This document shows, in pieces, positions 26,086 through 38,715 of a DNA stretch of 64,000 nt. Below the pieces are notes generated by a model, which was not told the DNA's origin, did not search any database, and was given only the letters and a program-made list of their open reading frames with translations. How positions within the stretch are numbered: position 1 is the first letter of the stretch; the number at the start of each line of letters is the position of its first letter. Source of the stretch: Theobroma cacao. Its lineage: Eukaryota; Streptophyta; Magnoliopsida; Malvales; Malvaceae. A program made the position numbers and the translations under genes. Location: assembly GCF_000208745.1 (NCBI RefSeq), contig NC_030859.1, positions 19,726,294 through 19,790,293 on the forward strand, read 5' to 3'.

Positions 26086-26761
26086 ATTTGAATAAAAAAA
26101 AAACAAAGACAAAGAATATTTGGCTCTAAACAATTGTTCAATATCTTTGTAATCCAACAAAATGATACGATTGTTAAACTTGAAAAAATATATACATGCT
26201 ATGTAATTGAAGTTTGTTTATGAATGAAGTTCAAAACTGTTGATGAGTATAATTCCTTTTCAAGATTCTAAACTAATAGTATGTGAGGCTATTTATTTTT
26301 GTTACATTATTATCTTATCAATTTACTTAATGAAATTTAGCTCTCTAATGATAACTATAAGCAAAACCTAATTTTCCACAAAAAATTTGTAACAAAAAAT
26401 AACGACAAACTTTCATTTGGTCAACCTAAGAATGATTTTGAGTCTTTCCTAAAACCCCTCTTGGGATTTGAAGTCAATTGAACAGACCTTTTATACAAAT
26501 AATTAGGTGTAATATCTGTCTTGGTATGTGCTTACACAAAATAAGCTCTAAAGATAAAAAACAAAAGAAATCACATATCTTAATCTCTTAGAAGAAGTTG
26601 ACTTTTGCTTGACGAATAAGCTACCATTTTTTTCATGTTTAGCAACAAGATTGCTACCATTTTCTTAATGTTTAGGAAAAATATTGAAAATTATTATTAG
26701 TGCTAGAACATATTTACATAAATTTTTCTCTATTTTATGAAATTATCTCTATTTAGCTCAT

Positions 26762-26965
26762 TAATTTGTATTGTGGTAACTATGTTCCTCAACTCAAAGA
26801 AAAAAAAGACAAAAGAAAGAAAATACAAATAATTAACTTGAATATATTTATAGACCATAATCCTAACCTCATATAATTTGTATTTTTGTAACTTATGCTT
26901 CCAACTCAAAAGAAAAAAAATACAAATCATTAATTTGGATATATTTACAAACCATAATCCTAAAT
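26762..26965. repeat. Two-copy direct repeat, about 100 bp
   Basis: The block 26762-26872 ('taatttgtattgtggtaac' to 'gaccataatcctaacctc') is repeated at 26874-26965 ('taatttgtatttttgtaac' to 'aaccataatcctaaatc'), adjacent and in the same orientation. No coding capacity is visible. The 675 bases before and the 240 bases after are plain AT-rich intergenic DNA. Confidence 0.7.
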
Positions 26966-27208
26966 CGAAATTAAAAACTTAATTCTATTTTACATTTTGC
27001 TAAGGGATTGAGCAGAACTATGTAAGTTAATGGATGTTAGGGGCAACTATCATATGTTAAGTCAAATAAGATATCTTGGTTAACAAGAAATAAGTTACGT
27101 TGAGTTTAATTAACATTTTTTTTACAAAATAATAATAAAAAATAAAGAAGGAATAGAAACCAAAAACTAATTATCAAAAGTGTCTATCAAATGAAACGAA
27201 ATTTTAGT

Positions 27209-27774
27209 GATCAAAATACCTAAGGAGTCCTTAAAGTTATGCATTTTGTTTAATTTAGTCTCTGTACTCAAAATCATAACATTTTTAATCTCTTAATTTT
27301 GAGAATTGTTTCAATTTAATCCCTCTTTAATTGCATTGAATTTTACCGTCAAAAGGATAATGTCAGCGCTGACATTAGCGTCAACATGACACATTTTGAT
27401 GACATGGCACTTTACATGATGATGTGGCATGCCACGTGGTGCCGACGCGATGACGTGGCATGCCACATGGCACTGAAGTGATGTCAACATTGCCATGTCA
27501 TCATAATAATGCCACGTGACACTACCACATCATCATGTCGGTGCCACGTGACATGCCATGTCATCATGTAGGTGTCATGTCATCAAAATGTGCCACGTCG
27601 GCACTAATGTCAACGCTGACATCATCATTTTAACGGCAAAATTGGATGTCATTAAAAGGAGGAACTAAATTGAAGCAATTCTCAAAATCAATGGACTAAA
27701 ATGTTATGATTTTGAACACAATGACTAAATTAAACAAAATGCATGGATACAAGGACTTTCCAAATATTTTGATC
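27209..27774. mobile_element. 566 bp palindromic foldback MITE
   Basis: The whole element is a near-perfect inverted repeat. The left arm begins 'gatcaaaat' and contains 'gcattttgtttaatttagtc'. The right arm ends 'attttgatc' and contains 'gactaaattaaacaaaatgc'. Pairing continues inward through 'tgtcagcgctgacatta' and its partner to a centre near 27490. 'aattttag' and 'aattttaa' flank the ends and could be a target duplication of about 8-9 bases, as made by hAT or Mutator-like elements. The centre is rich in 'gccacgtg' words, with CACGTG cores at 27433, 27513 and 27545. There is no transposase. Confidence 0.8.
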
Positions 27775-29485
27775 AAATTTTAATTAAACATCTTGCCTCT
27801 AATGTTAATGAAAAGAAAAACAAATTTAACAATAATAACAATTTAAAAATCTTAAATAATTAGGGCTTAGTTAAAAAATTGAACATAATTGACTAAACAA
27901 TTCAAAACTAATTACTTTGGCGAGTTACCAACTTTAATAAAATAATACTTATATGTACTTAATATTTAAGTCCACACATATATGATGTATCCTGCTCATA
28001 GACTTAGATTTTGAACCTCTCCATCCTCAAAGTATTAATTATAAAAATATAAGTTATTTACCATTTCTTCTTATAATATTAATTGATCTAAATTAATTAA
28101 ATTTTTCTCTAATTTAGTTGTTCCTAATTTTCAATGTCAAATTTATATTCAAATTCATAGCCTCACAGAATTTTCCTATTTATTTAATTATGATTCTTAT
28201 TAGCATTGCTACAATAAATTTTATGCACATATACTCATAATTTGTTGCATTCTACCATTTACATTAGTGTATAACTTTTAAAAAAAAAAATTTTCTTCAA
28301 CTATATAGTTAGTTATTTTTTTTCTTTTCATCATATGCAAGTTTATACAACAAATTTTGTGATATGTAGTGCTATGTGGCATGAAATTACTTTATTGTTT
28401 CAAGCTTAGTATTGTATTCCTAAATCATGCTTTCATAAATTTTTTTCTAATAAATCTATAGATTTAATTAGTATTTATGAGTTCAATATAAATTCCATTA
28501 AAATTGAATTTTGATCATTTAAAATATCTTCAAAATCTCTTGAAACGTATTTTCAATTTCACTTTATGTCTATTTATTATTATTTTTTCATTAAATCACT
28601 TATAATATTTTTTTAAAAAATAAAAATTACTTATTTTTATAAAAAATAATGGTAAAAAAAATTAAAACCCCAAAATTGAAATGTTTAATATTGGACCTTT
28701 GATTGCATTGCACCACAACCTTTCTCATCTCTTTCTTTTACCCTTGATCCAAAAGAACTTGCAATTAGAACTTGCCAATTTTAATACCACCATTACCACA
28801 AAAGGAACACCGGTCCAAGTTTAGTTAGTTTGAGTTTTGTATAGTTATATGTGTGTTATAACGGTGTCAATTCATTTAAAATATATAAATATTCAAGTTT
28901 TATACGAATTGACACAATTATATGATATGTTTATGTATATTTAATTAATTATATAAACATATCAATTGATATTACTCAACATATTTAACTCGTTTGAAGT
29001 TATTTATTAGATTATTTATTCACGTTTAAATAAGCTAACATGTATAATCAATTAATTTTACGATTCATAAATAATCTTATTAATCATGTCATGTAACTCA
29101 TGTCTTCGTTATTAATTAATTATCGTGTTTGTCTTGACTCATTTAGTTATTATACCGTTACCCTTTAGACAGTAATATTATAACCAAATAAAAGGAGTTT
29201 TCAACCCTGCCTGCAATGGCAAAAATAAGGGATACAAGTCCTACCTGTTTTTAACACATAATTGTTTATCAAATGCCTTCATTACAAACCACTCCAAAGA
29301 CAGTCCAACAAGAACTAAAAAAGATAAAATATAAAGTTATCACTATATATAAGATGATAGATCAAATCCTAGGCACAATACCAATACATTCCAACACTGA
29401 TTCAGAGCGTTAACCATGACATATAAGTGGGTCATAATCATTGAAACAAAAGTCTTCATCAGAGTCATAATAAAGTCTTGAACCC
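27775..29485. other. AT-rich intergenic region
   Basis: No gene or repeat family is recognised. The stretch is made of AT-rich sequence with short homopolymer runs, and no frame longer than 60 codons shows protein-like composition. Confidence 0.6.
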
Positions 29486-30717
29486 TTAACACTTGAATGC
29501 AGTGATGTATGAAGCTAGCTCCAACATCTCATCATCATCCTCATTAAAGCCTATGCAGTCGCTAACATCTAAAAAGACAAGTTGCTGGCAGCCTTGCAGA
29601 ATTGTTACTAAATTCTTTTGCTCGATAGATTCCTCTTCAAGAAACAGGTGTGCAATCTTTGGAAGTAGAGTGACAATAGCCAAAGCCTCATCTTCCTCAA
29701 TTCTGGCATTGGAGGCGCATAACACCACTAAAGTTCTGGCAGTTGAGGCTGACCTCGGCAAGGACATCCTTCAAATTTTATGAACGAAAAGTATCAAGTA
29801 CACCAAATTCTTGAGCTTCCCTATCAGTTCTTGAATCATGAGTGACTGCCGAAAGCCTGAGAAGGAAGGTAGACCCACTACCTGTAAGCCAGGACACCTG
29901 GGAAAGAAAATATTGCTTTGTTAGCCATGAAATACCAGAATCTGAGTAAAATGCAACAATCATCAATGACTTTTGTGTGATATTTCATTTTCAGATGTGA
30001 CATTAAAACTCAACTTTTGAATCTGATCCCTTTTAAAAATGTTTCAAAGCCATTCATTCTTTCAATCATTGTTAACAATTAATCGTATATGCCACCTTAG
30101 CATCATATGAACATCCGCATGGCATAAACTCAGCTTTTTTTTGCCGCGTGGACATCACATGGACGTCCATGTGGCGCTATGGCAGTAGATTTTATCGGAT
30201 TTTAATGGCAGTTGCAAATGAAAATAAAATATTATACGAAGATCATGAATGCTGGGTGTAATTTACTCCAAAATTTTCATGTAGACAAATGCAAAATTCA
30301 TAGGCAAGCTTAAAAAGGTTTGAGAATTTAATAAAAAAATTAGCAAAACTGTCTGATAATGTAGCATAAACCTACTTGTCTGCAACATACTCCAGTGCCT
30401 CATCAGAACAGGGTTCTGGGAGAATCAGTGTAGTAGCATTTCCATGGCTTCGATCCACCATGGACTTTATGAATGCAGTAGCAGAGAATTCCTCAATTAT
30501 ATATGTATCCATCAATCTTCCTTGAAATGAATCATTGGGAACATTCATCAATTTTAGGAAAAATAAGACTCTGCCAGCACAAAGGATTAATGCTGGCTTC
30601 ATGCCATGACTTGCATACAAAAGGTACACCCAACAGCAGTGACTGCATGCCCACTCTTCCAAACACATTGATCAAACAATCTGTCGGCATATCCTCCCAC
30701 TTTCTTTCTTCTTTCAT
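29486..30717 (-). pseudogene. F-box/LRR-repeat protein relic (At3g48880-like)
   Basis: Two exons are readable. Exon 1 (30717-30376) opens with MKEERKWEDMPTDCLINVF, an F-box with LLGVPFVCKSWHEA, then needs a one-base frame change near 30545 to continue with SFQGRLMDTYIIEEFSA and end at an AA|GT donor. Exon 2 (from 29897) continues with KCPGLQVVGLP and RQSLMIQELIGKLKNL, changes frame near 29790 (KDVLAEVSLNCQNFSG), changes again near 29700, and ends with EDEALAIVTLLPKI and LVTILQGCQQLVFLDVSDC. Such proteins are substrate adaptors of SCF ubiquitin ligases. Three frame changes make a functional product unlikely. Assembly error at all three points is the alternative. Confidence 0.75.
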
Positions 30718-31170
30718 ATCTGTTTAAGTAACAAAAGGAGACTATGTTACTCGAACTTGCAGATGAGTGTCAGATACAAGTATGTATCCGGGTAATTCCC
30801 GACCTCTAAGTGTAACATTGCAGTTATATTAGATAACTAAACATGTATTATATAATTATAATATAATAAAGTAATCTAACCTAAGTAAAAAACATGATAA
30901 ATGTTAGTTCTGAATCAACATTCAGATGCAAGGCATTATGCTAATATGCAGAACTCAAATTTGAAGAATATGAGTCTCATTCATATAAAAAATTAAGATT
31001 AAAATATAACAATTTATTCATTATTTAAAAAAAACACACATAAAGTAAATCACAATATTAATGTTGCCTAACTAGTTGGCTTGACGACTCCCCACCAAAG
31101 TCCTATAAAAAGTCAGTAAAAGTAAAATAAATTAATATAAGAAGGGATGAAAATTGAATCCTAGATTGTA
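30718..31170. other. Intergenic region
   Basis: This is the upstream flank of the F-box relic. It is AT-rich with no conserved frame or repeat detected. Confidence 0.5.
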
Positions 31171-32330
31171 ATTTTTGCTGGAAATTGCAGATTTTAAGTC
31201 ACAGAGGCTTGTTTTCCAGGCTTAATAAGTTATTTACTTCAGAAATTATTTAATGGGAGTTTTAGCATTTGCCCATATTTGATCTTGATGCTCTGTATGA
31301 CTATGACGCTTGGAATTTTACATGCAAGCTTGTCATCTTCGTCAATTTAAGCCCTCTGTGCTTTTTGTATCTAAACGTGCTTTTCCTTTCTTCTGGAAGC
31401 AAAACGGAAGTAGCAGAAGCACCAAACGGAGCCTAAAGAACTTGTTTGTTAGAATTCGTAAAGCCAACCCTAACCTAGGTATGAAGTCTCACGAATTACG
31501 CTCATTTGCTTAATTATGCGATAGTCCGTGTGGTACTTGAGTGGATATTTCCACGCAAGTTAGCCAATATTCGATTATATTTAATCCAACATTAATAATA
31601 ACAACAAATCAAACTTAAAAAACCTGCATCAAAATCAAAAGACATACTGAATACCATATATGTAACTAATAAGTCATAAAAATGACAACTGTTTTATTAA
31701 TACGAAATTAATTATAAAAGGACCAAGATATGTTATCGTCGGGGCTATAGAGGTAGTCCTAGATGATTCGCTATAAACATACTTTTACCAATAAGGCAAC
31801 CCAACAATTTACGAACTGCTCACTCCTTATAAAAAGTTTACGAGATTTTACAAGTATTCTATTAATAACCATTACAACGTTTGAAATGAGAACATTTCTT
31901 TCCTAAAAGGTCTTTCCTTTTAAAAACTTAATAAGTATTTTTAAAAGTGTCACCACAAGCTATTACATTATTTGAAAGAGAGACATTTTCTTTATAAACA
32001 CAAAAGACTTAATCTCATAGATAACTGTACTCTATCATAATTTGATATAAGGTTGGCTCATGACATGAAGCCTCTCAAGCCTAAGTGCGATTTCTACCGT
32101 CATGATTCGAAATCTGAACTAAAACAACACAAAATCGTAAACAAAAAATATTTGAGAATTATTATTCAACCGTCATTAGGCGGAATCTAAGGAGGAGCAG
32201 GGTGGTGATACTTCGAGTTAAGAGTAGTGGAAGAAGCTAGGTGCTGCTGTTGCATCATTTGTGGAGGACCTCTCTGTAACTCCCCACCTTGAGGCGGCTG
32301 TTGTGGATCACCCTACATTACCGTATATCT
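31171..32330 (-). pseudogene. Partial duplicate of the FY 5' end (exon 1 and part of intron 1)
   Basis: 32171-32328 matches FY exon 1 (GDPQQPPQGGE, RGPPQMM, SSTTLNSKYHHPAPP on the minus strand), and the splice donor GT is kept. The start region reads ATG-TAG and a second stop replaces the Gln codon of the PPQIPP stretch, so it cannot encode the FY N-terminus. 31171-31490 matches FY intron 1 (about 23335-23815), including a shortened MITE. About 570 bases (31490-32060) have no FY counterpart and are bounded by 'atgaagtctcac' and 'atgaagcctctc', as if inserted. Because it carries intron, it arose by DNA duplication rather than retroposition. Confidence 0.8.
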
Positions 32331-33420
32331 GAAACTCCCCACCTCGCTGCTCCATCTTCTCATCATCCGGAACTCACGCTTTTTTTTTTAATTGGTGAGT
32401 CTTGTTTCATAAATATGTATGCGTATTGTATTGTACTGTGATCACATGAATATTAGTGGATAATATGATTATTACTTAATTATTAAATTAAAAAATTATC
32501 ATCATTTTATTTTAGGTGTTTGTTTAATTAAAACATAATTATCAATATAATTAATCTTAATAGGATTCTAATCATTTTTGTTACAAACTAAAATTACATT
32601 TCATATATGCTTAATATATTTTATGAACATTAATTCAAACAGAAATATCCAAACACAATGACTTTTCATTTCTTTAATCAATAATAACGGATGAAGGTTC
32701 ATAAATTATTATGTGAGTACAATATAAAAATTTCAAATCGTATCCAAAAGTAATAATCATGTTATATAATTTTCTCTTATAACATGATAGCACTACATCA
32801 TAACTTTTTAATACATTAAAAAAAAAGTTAAAAATGATATATAAAGAGACATAAATTTCAAGAAAAAATAAGTAATATTGAAATTATATTTTACAAAAAC
32901 CTCCGAATTGAGTTATATATATGTATAATTAATTTTAATATATAAAAAAATTATTAATTTATATATCAAGTGAGACTTATGTAGTTTTTAATATATTATT
33001 TTATAAATTTAATGAATTATTAATTTATTAATTATGTTGATCTCACATCAAGATCAACTAAAAATAGTATTTAATTAAAATTATTAATTTATTAAATATT
33101 AATTTATAAAAATTTTATTATATTTATACTAAAAACGTGTGCTTTTGATAAGTGTTATTAAAATATATTTAAATTTTCACTAATACGAAACTCGCGCAGC
33201 AAATACAAAAATCTAGACTGAGTAGTGTAAACCGTCACCGATTCACGTTATAAATATGAGCCTTCTTGCACGTTTTCTGTATGTCTTTGTTCGTGAACTT
33301 ATTGAGGGATCAAACTGATCAGATAAAAAGTTGAATGACAACATTGAATACGATTAAAAAAATAGGGGCATCTATAAAGAATTTTTAAGTTGCAACATAA
33401 AAAACACTTACGATATCTTC
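32331..33420. other. AT-rich intergenic region upstream of SRR1
   Basis: Very AT-rich DNA without a recognisable gene or element. The last 200 bases become GC-richer toward the SRR1 leader and probably include its promoter. I could not choose a TATA box with confidence. Confidence 0.5.
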
Positions 33421-35135
33421 CCAGCGCAGCCACACGAAATTCAGATCCGCGAGATTCAGGAGGGGGAGGCTACTTTGTAAAACTTGCCTTTTTTACTTCT
33501 CCTTTGATCCAATTCATCAAACGGGTATGACCCTTAATTTTCTTTTGCTTTTGGTTCATGAATTTGATTCTCTGATCTGGGTTCTGAGTTTTGATGGGTT
33601 TAGATTGAATAGTTTGTTTTTTGATTGAATTTTATCTATTTTTGCCATTCTGATTTGATGATGGAAGATGGGTGTTTTCTGTTTGTCTTCATTTTGTGGA
33701 ATATCATGGGTAGTTCCTGTTTTAACCCTTCAATTCTTGGGTTTGAAATAGTGCAAGTTCAACATGTAGAACTTGAAAAGTAGGGGGAAGAAGACACAGC
33801 TTTCTATAAGAATTCTTAGGGAAAGAGATTAATTAAGCAACAGTAATTGAACACACCTTGGGAGGGGCATAACTCAATCTATGTTGCGCCTATGTCCTTG
33901 TTCTTTTACTTCTTTTCAGTACTTGAGTTTTGTTACTCTGCTGCTTGGTTGTCAGGGATTAGTTCAGGATTTCTATATTTTGGCATGGAACTGATTCTTG
34001 TAAGATAAATTCTGCTCATTTATCAAACATTGTTGGAAGTGTTCCTTCTGATCATTTGGGTCAGTTATACGTTATGGAAAAGAAGGCTACAGATATAAAC
34101 TTCCCATGAGTGTGTAACTTTAAAATATTAACTTTCAAGACTGATATTTAATTTTAGTTTTTGGCTTTTGATCAACAATTTGCAAATTAGCAAAACTAAA
34201 TGTTTCATTGTTTTTGTTATTCCATACTTGATGATGAGTCTTTCAATATCTCAATTTTATATCCTTGGAAAGGCATGAAGCAACCCCTTTTTCAAGGCAC
34301 TTAGTAATAATAAATTGTAAAGATGAAGATAAATAGTGAACTCTTTTCTCTGAAAGAAAGGGTAAGGTGCCTGGTTTCAAAATGTTCTTTGCCCTCCCCT
34401 GTTGCTCTGTAATCTCTTGACTACTTTATTGTAAACATGGTACCTTATACATCTAGTTGTTTCTTGTCAACTACAAGCATCATATCAGAAATTTCTTTGA
34501 AATCATTTTGTTTGTTACTTTTGCCCACTTTGTTTCTCTAAGGCTAGAAAAATTTGTGCTTGCTCAGAAAATTTCAAATGCAATAACTATTGGACATGTT
34601 TATAAATAAACTAGCCATATAATCAAGTTTTCAATAAAAGAAGCTGCTCTTATGCTGGTAATATATTCATCCTTAAAAGGGTTGTGGTCTCGTAGCCGCT
34701 GCCTTTGTTATGTGCATATGTACCCATCTCCTAGTGGCATCAAACATATTTAATCTATTAGCATTCTTGTGGTGCATGCAAGATGGGCTGCATCTGGACA
34801 CTTTGAATCAATTTTTGGAAAAAAAGAAAGAAAGAAAATGATGAATGTAATTCAACTTTTGGAATGTGTGTCCGCAAGCAATGTCTTGCCTGTGTATTTG
34901 TGTTGTTTTCCTCCAACTAAACTTCTATATTTACATCTGATTAGGATTTGTTTTTACTATAATGATAATAGGTACAAGTATCACTTACAATTGGGAAGAA
35001 CACTTTTTGCCACAGTTGATGCAGTATCCTTCAGCACCCACTACTCCCCAGGATTTAACTGTGATTGTACTTCATTGGTTTTGGGGAAAAAGCTGTTTTG
35101 GAGTGTAGGAGATAGAGGAGAATCTTTGTTTGGAA
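33421..35135 (+). other. Probable SRR1 5' leader with a leader intron
   Basis: A GC-richer stretch at about 33420-33520 looks like a leader exon. 'aaacgggtatgac' near 33523 would serve as donor and 'gagtgtaggagatagagg' near 35108 as acceptor, giving a leader intron of about 1.6 kb and only about 27 leader bases before the start codon. The frame at 34769-35167 lies across this intron and has no protein-like features. The intron itself is inferred. Confidence 0.45.
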
Positions 35136-35999
35136 ATGGTTGCTTCGGCGAAAGTTCTCACCCTTGAGAATCATACTCAAAATGGAGAGTGGACTATTGT
35201 TTTACCTCGTAGGGGTAGACATAGAAGGAATTCCCAAAAAATAACATCAATGAAAGGACAACAACAAGAACAACAGCCATGGGTTCCAACCGATCTTGAA
35301 ATTGATCCTGTGAGGCAATCAAAGCTTATGAATAAGATACAAATCTGTATGAAGAGAGTTGAAAACTCTCGTTTTTTTCTGACTTTCTTGGATCAAATGC
35401 AATGTCCAGAAGTCTTGAATCACTTTCATAGGATTTTGGGATCTGAATTGAAACTGCAGATGGTGATATATGGTATTGGCAGCATTGAGTCTCATGAAAC
35501 TCCTCGACTTCAGCTTAGCCTTGCAATTTTAATGAAAAGAAATTTCAGTTGGATTGGAGATATTGAGGTGTTTGATCCAGTTCTATCTGCTAATGAATCT
35601 CGTGTTTTAGAAGCCCTTGGATGTTCTGTTTTGTCTGTAAATGAACAAGGTAGGCGGCAAGCTATGAAGCCAACACTTTTCTTCATGCCACATTGTGAAG
35701 CAGAGTTATACAACAATCTTTTACAGGCAAATTGGGGCATTGAGTCATTGAATCGGGTAGCATTGTTTGGGAATAGCTTTGAGACATATGAGCAGCATGT
35801 GTCATTTAAGTACTATGAGCAGGAAGTGTCATTTATGGACTCATCTGTCATTGAGTCAGTTACACACATCTTAGCTGCTCGAAGATTCACCGATGAATTC
35901 AGAACCAATACAGTTTCAGATGATTATTTTGCAGCTTTTCATGATTCAAGTTGGCATTTTTTCAGGCCTGGTTGTGAGAATGAACTGCAATTGAATTGA
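35136..35999 (+). CDS. SRR1: SRR1-like protein (SENSITIVITY TO RED LIGHT REDUCED 1)
   Basis: The 287-residue frame has no intron. It opens MVASAKVLTLENHTQ, followed by GEWTIVLPRRGRHRRN, a basic stretch typical of plant SRR1 N-termini. The SRR1 domain (about residues 100-200) contains LQMVIYGIGSIESHETPRLQLS, split here by its motifs YGIGS and RLQLSLA, then DPVLSANESRVLEALGC and TLFFMPHCEAELYNNLL. The C-terminal part has ALFGNSFETYEQ. In Arabidopsis SRR1 acts in phytochrome B signalling and clock regulation, and yeast and animal relatives exist. I chose the ATG at 35136; no other in-frame ATG precedes it closely. The length is near the family norm and I see no lesion. The biochemical activity of the family is not known to me. 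Confidence 0.92.
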   Translation: MVASAKVLTLENHTQNGEWTIVLPRRGRHRRNSQKITSMKGQQQEQQPWVPTDLEIDPVRQSKLMNKIQICMKRVENSRFFLTFLDQMQCPEVLNHFHRILGSELKLQMVIYGIGSIESHETPRLQLSLAILMKRNFSWIGDIEVFDPVLSANESRVLEALGCSVLSVNEQGRRQAMKPTLFFMPHCEAELYNNLLQANWGIESLNRVALFGNSFETYEQHVSFKYYEQEVSFMDSSVIESVTHILAARRFTDEFRTNTVSDDYFAAFHDSSWHFFRPGCENELQLN

Positions 36000-38340
36000 T
36001 TTGTGATTGTTATTTTGAAATTGACTGGAACATGTTTTTGCTCAAAATTATTCGGGTGTGAGAATCCAAAATTCTAGAAATTACTTCACTTCAATGCTAT
36101 AATATCTATTATAGTTGCTGTTTCTTGATGCCTTTTATCTGATTGACCTACTCATTCACTTTGGCAATAGGCAAGCAGGGTTATTATCATTTGCCTTTTT
36201 CTTTTTTCTGGGGAGCCAAACATATCTGTCCATAGGTGCCCTAGTTTTATAATTAGATCTTAAAGACTGCTTATTTCTGATGCATTGCCATTTAGCCAGT
36301 AGCAGGATTAATTGTTTGCTAAATGCCTTGAGCAAAGCATGTATAACAAAATTCTAGATTCATTCCAACCTTTTCATCTAAATGCAATGCCATAAACTCT
36401 ACTATGGGTGTCATTGCTTTCATCTGCAAGTTGATTGACCTGATCATTCATCTTGACAATATATGCAAAGGGTGTCTATTCTTAATGGTTGTAACTGACC
36501 TGGTTTACCTGACTGATATAAAGACTGCTTTCACTTTAAAATTTGAATTGATGATCTTAGGTTGTCTTTCTTTGATTTAACATAAGTTATCCAAATTTTC
36601 AGTCCCTTCACCAGCTCCTAACCACTGCCATGACTTTCAAGTAATTGGAGCCATGGGTCCAAGCGAAAAGCGACCCCTTGACAACCAGCTGTAGAGAGAA
36701 ACACTGATTTATCCACTTAAAAACTTTTAATTGCCTTTTTCATTTATAGAAAGCAGAGTTTAATGCTAATAAATTAGATTAATTAATTCAAAGAACTATT
36801 ATTGGACAATTTTAATCAAAGACATGGTAAATATATATATGTCTTTATTCTATTAAAATTCATTCCATTTTTATCATATTCTTTTCCATTGAAATGCATG
36901 GCAAGTTTAAAAAATGGAAGGAATATTAAAAAGCATTTTTTTCCAAAATTTAGAAAACAAATTTCCCATCACCCACGGTTCCACTAATACCCAATGTTTT
37001 TGACATTAGAAAAATCACAAAAACTTTCCTTCTATGAGACTTCCATATAAATGGTGAACAACTCAACACCATTAAAGAAAATAGGGCATGCACATTTTTC
37101 TTACTCAAAAAAAAAAAAAATTAGTTAAAAACTTTTATAATACAATTCAACATTAATTTCAATTGGTGGGTATTAATTTCAAGCACATAGTAAAAAATGT
37201 AATTTAAAGAAAAGGAAGAAAAACAAGGGAGCCCACTAAAAAATTATTTATTTGATTGGTTTATATTTGATGTAGTGTTATTACATAGTATTTATGTACT
37301 ATTAATTAACCATAGAGTGTAACTTCACAACTCTGTAAAAGTAAAATTAAAATAAATATATTTAAAATTATGAATATTTATTTTCGAAAGTTTTTAATTT
37401 TTATATTTATTTATTAACTAGATGATAATATTTTCAATAATAACATATAAAATCTATACACCGACAATTATTATTATAGTCGTTGTGTCACGAGATTATT
37501 ACATTTTTTTCAAAATATTAATTTAATAAGATATATAACATTCACACTTATAAGTGTTTCATTATCCTCTATTTGTTCAATATGAGATTAAAACATTCTG
37601 GTTTATTTTTTTTAAAAGAATTAGATGTGATACTCTTCTTAATCTAATCCGACAACACTCTCGTAGCCGTTAATCACCTTGCATGCTTCCTTTAGAAATG
37701 CTTGGCGTGAGTCGGGTCTACTATGATACTAAGTTTATTAAATTTAAACAATTAAATATTAAAAAAAATTGTTTGAATTTGAAAAACATTAAAAAAAGAG
37801 TTGAATTTGAAAATGTGTTTATTTTTTTTACAACACGTGTTTTGCACGTGAGTTTGGTATAATAATAAAATAATAATAATAGACGCAGACACCTTTCTTC
37901 CTACTGCACCAAATTCAAACAAGAGGCAAACCGCGTCTTTCAAAATAGGCGGTGAGGTGAGCTGGTCACCATCTCTTACCTCATTCACCTTAAAACTAAG
38001 TTTTCTCCCCCCAATAAATAAATAAATAAATAAAAGCTTTTTCTTATTAATTTTCCTTTCATTATTTCATTAGAACTCACAAAAAATAATTACTATTAAT
38101 TTATTTGACCTTTTTCATCTTAGTAGTGTTAATTATTATTCTTTTCAATCATTAATCCGACTAAGGAATATCCATAAATATCGATTAAAGATAATTTAAT
38201 TATTTTAAAAGTTAAATTTAAGAGAAAAAATTAATTATAATTTTTATATGAAATATTATAAAAAATTTAATTAATTTATTTAGCTTTTATCCGTATAAAA
38301 TTTAAAATATTTTAGAAATAATAATGATTTAATATAAACA
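36000..38340. other. SRR1 3' flank and AT-rich intergenic region
   Basis: The first several hundred bases are probably 3' UTR of SRR1. Beyond about 36700 the DNA is AT-rich with short open frames that lack codon structure. A stretch at 37620-37740 resembles an LTR scrap but has no partner here. Confidence 0.5.
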
Positions 38341-38508
38341 AAATTCTTGCTTAGATGCTACGTTTACCAAAAAGCAGAGCTCCTCCTCCTCCTCCACATT
38401 TCTTTCATTCTCCCCCAAACAATAAAGCTAACAAAAAGAGCCTTCATTTCCTTCAACCGACGAAACGACTTTTCTTCCTCTCTTTTTCTAAAGTGAAACG
38501 CAAACCAA

Positions 38509-38534
38509 CATCATCATCATCATCATCATCATCA
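38509..38534. repeat. (CAT)n microsatellite in the 5' leader
   Basis: About eight and a half perfect CAT units lie roughly 180 bases before the glutaredoxin-like start codon, in a C- and A-rich leader. Confidence 0.9.
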
Positions 38535-38715
38535 ACAAGAACCCAAAACCAAAAATCAGTTCAACCCCCCAAAAAACAAACCCACCCCACCAACCAAAAC
38601 CCCAACAAAAAAGCACTCCATTTTTCCATTTTGGTTTTCAATCTTGATTTTGTTTTTTCTTTGTCAAAAAGTTTGGATTTTCTCGTTTATTCGTGGGTTT
38701 TTCTGATCTGGGTCG

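Noticed and set aside
34769..35167. A 132-codon plus-strand frame just before SRR1
   Set aside because: It lies in the probable leader intron, overlaps the SRR1 start in another frame and has no recognisable domain.
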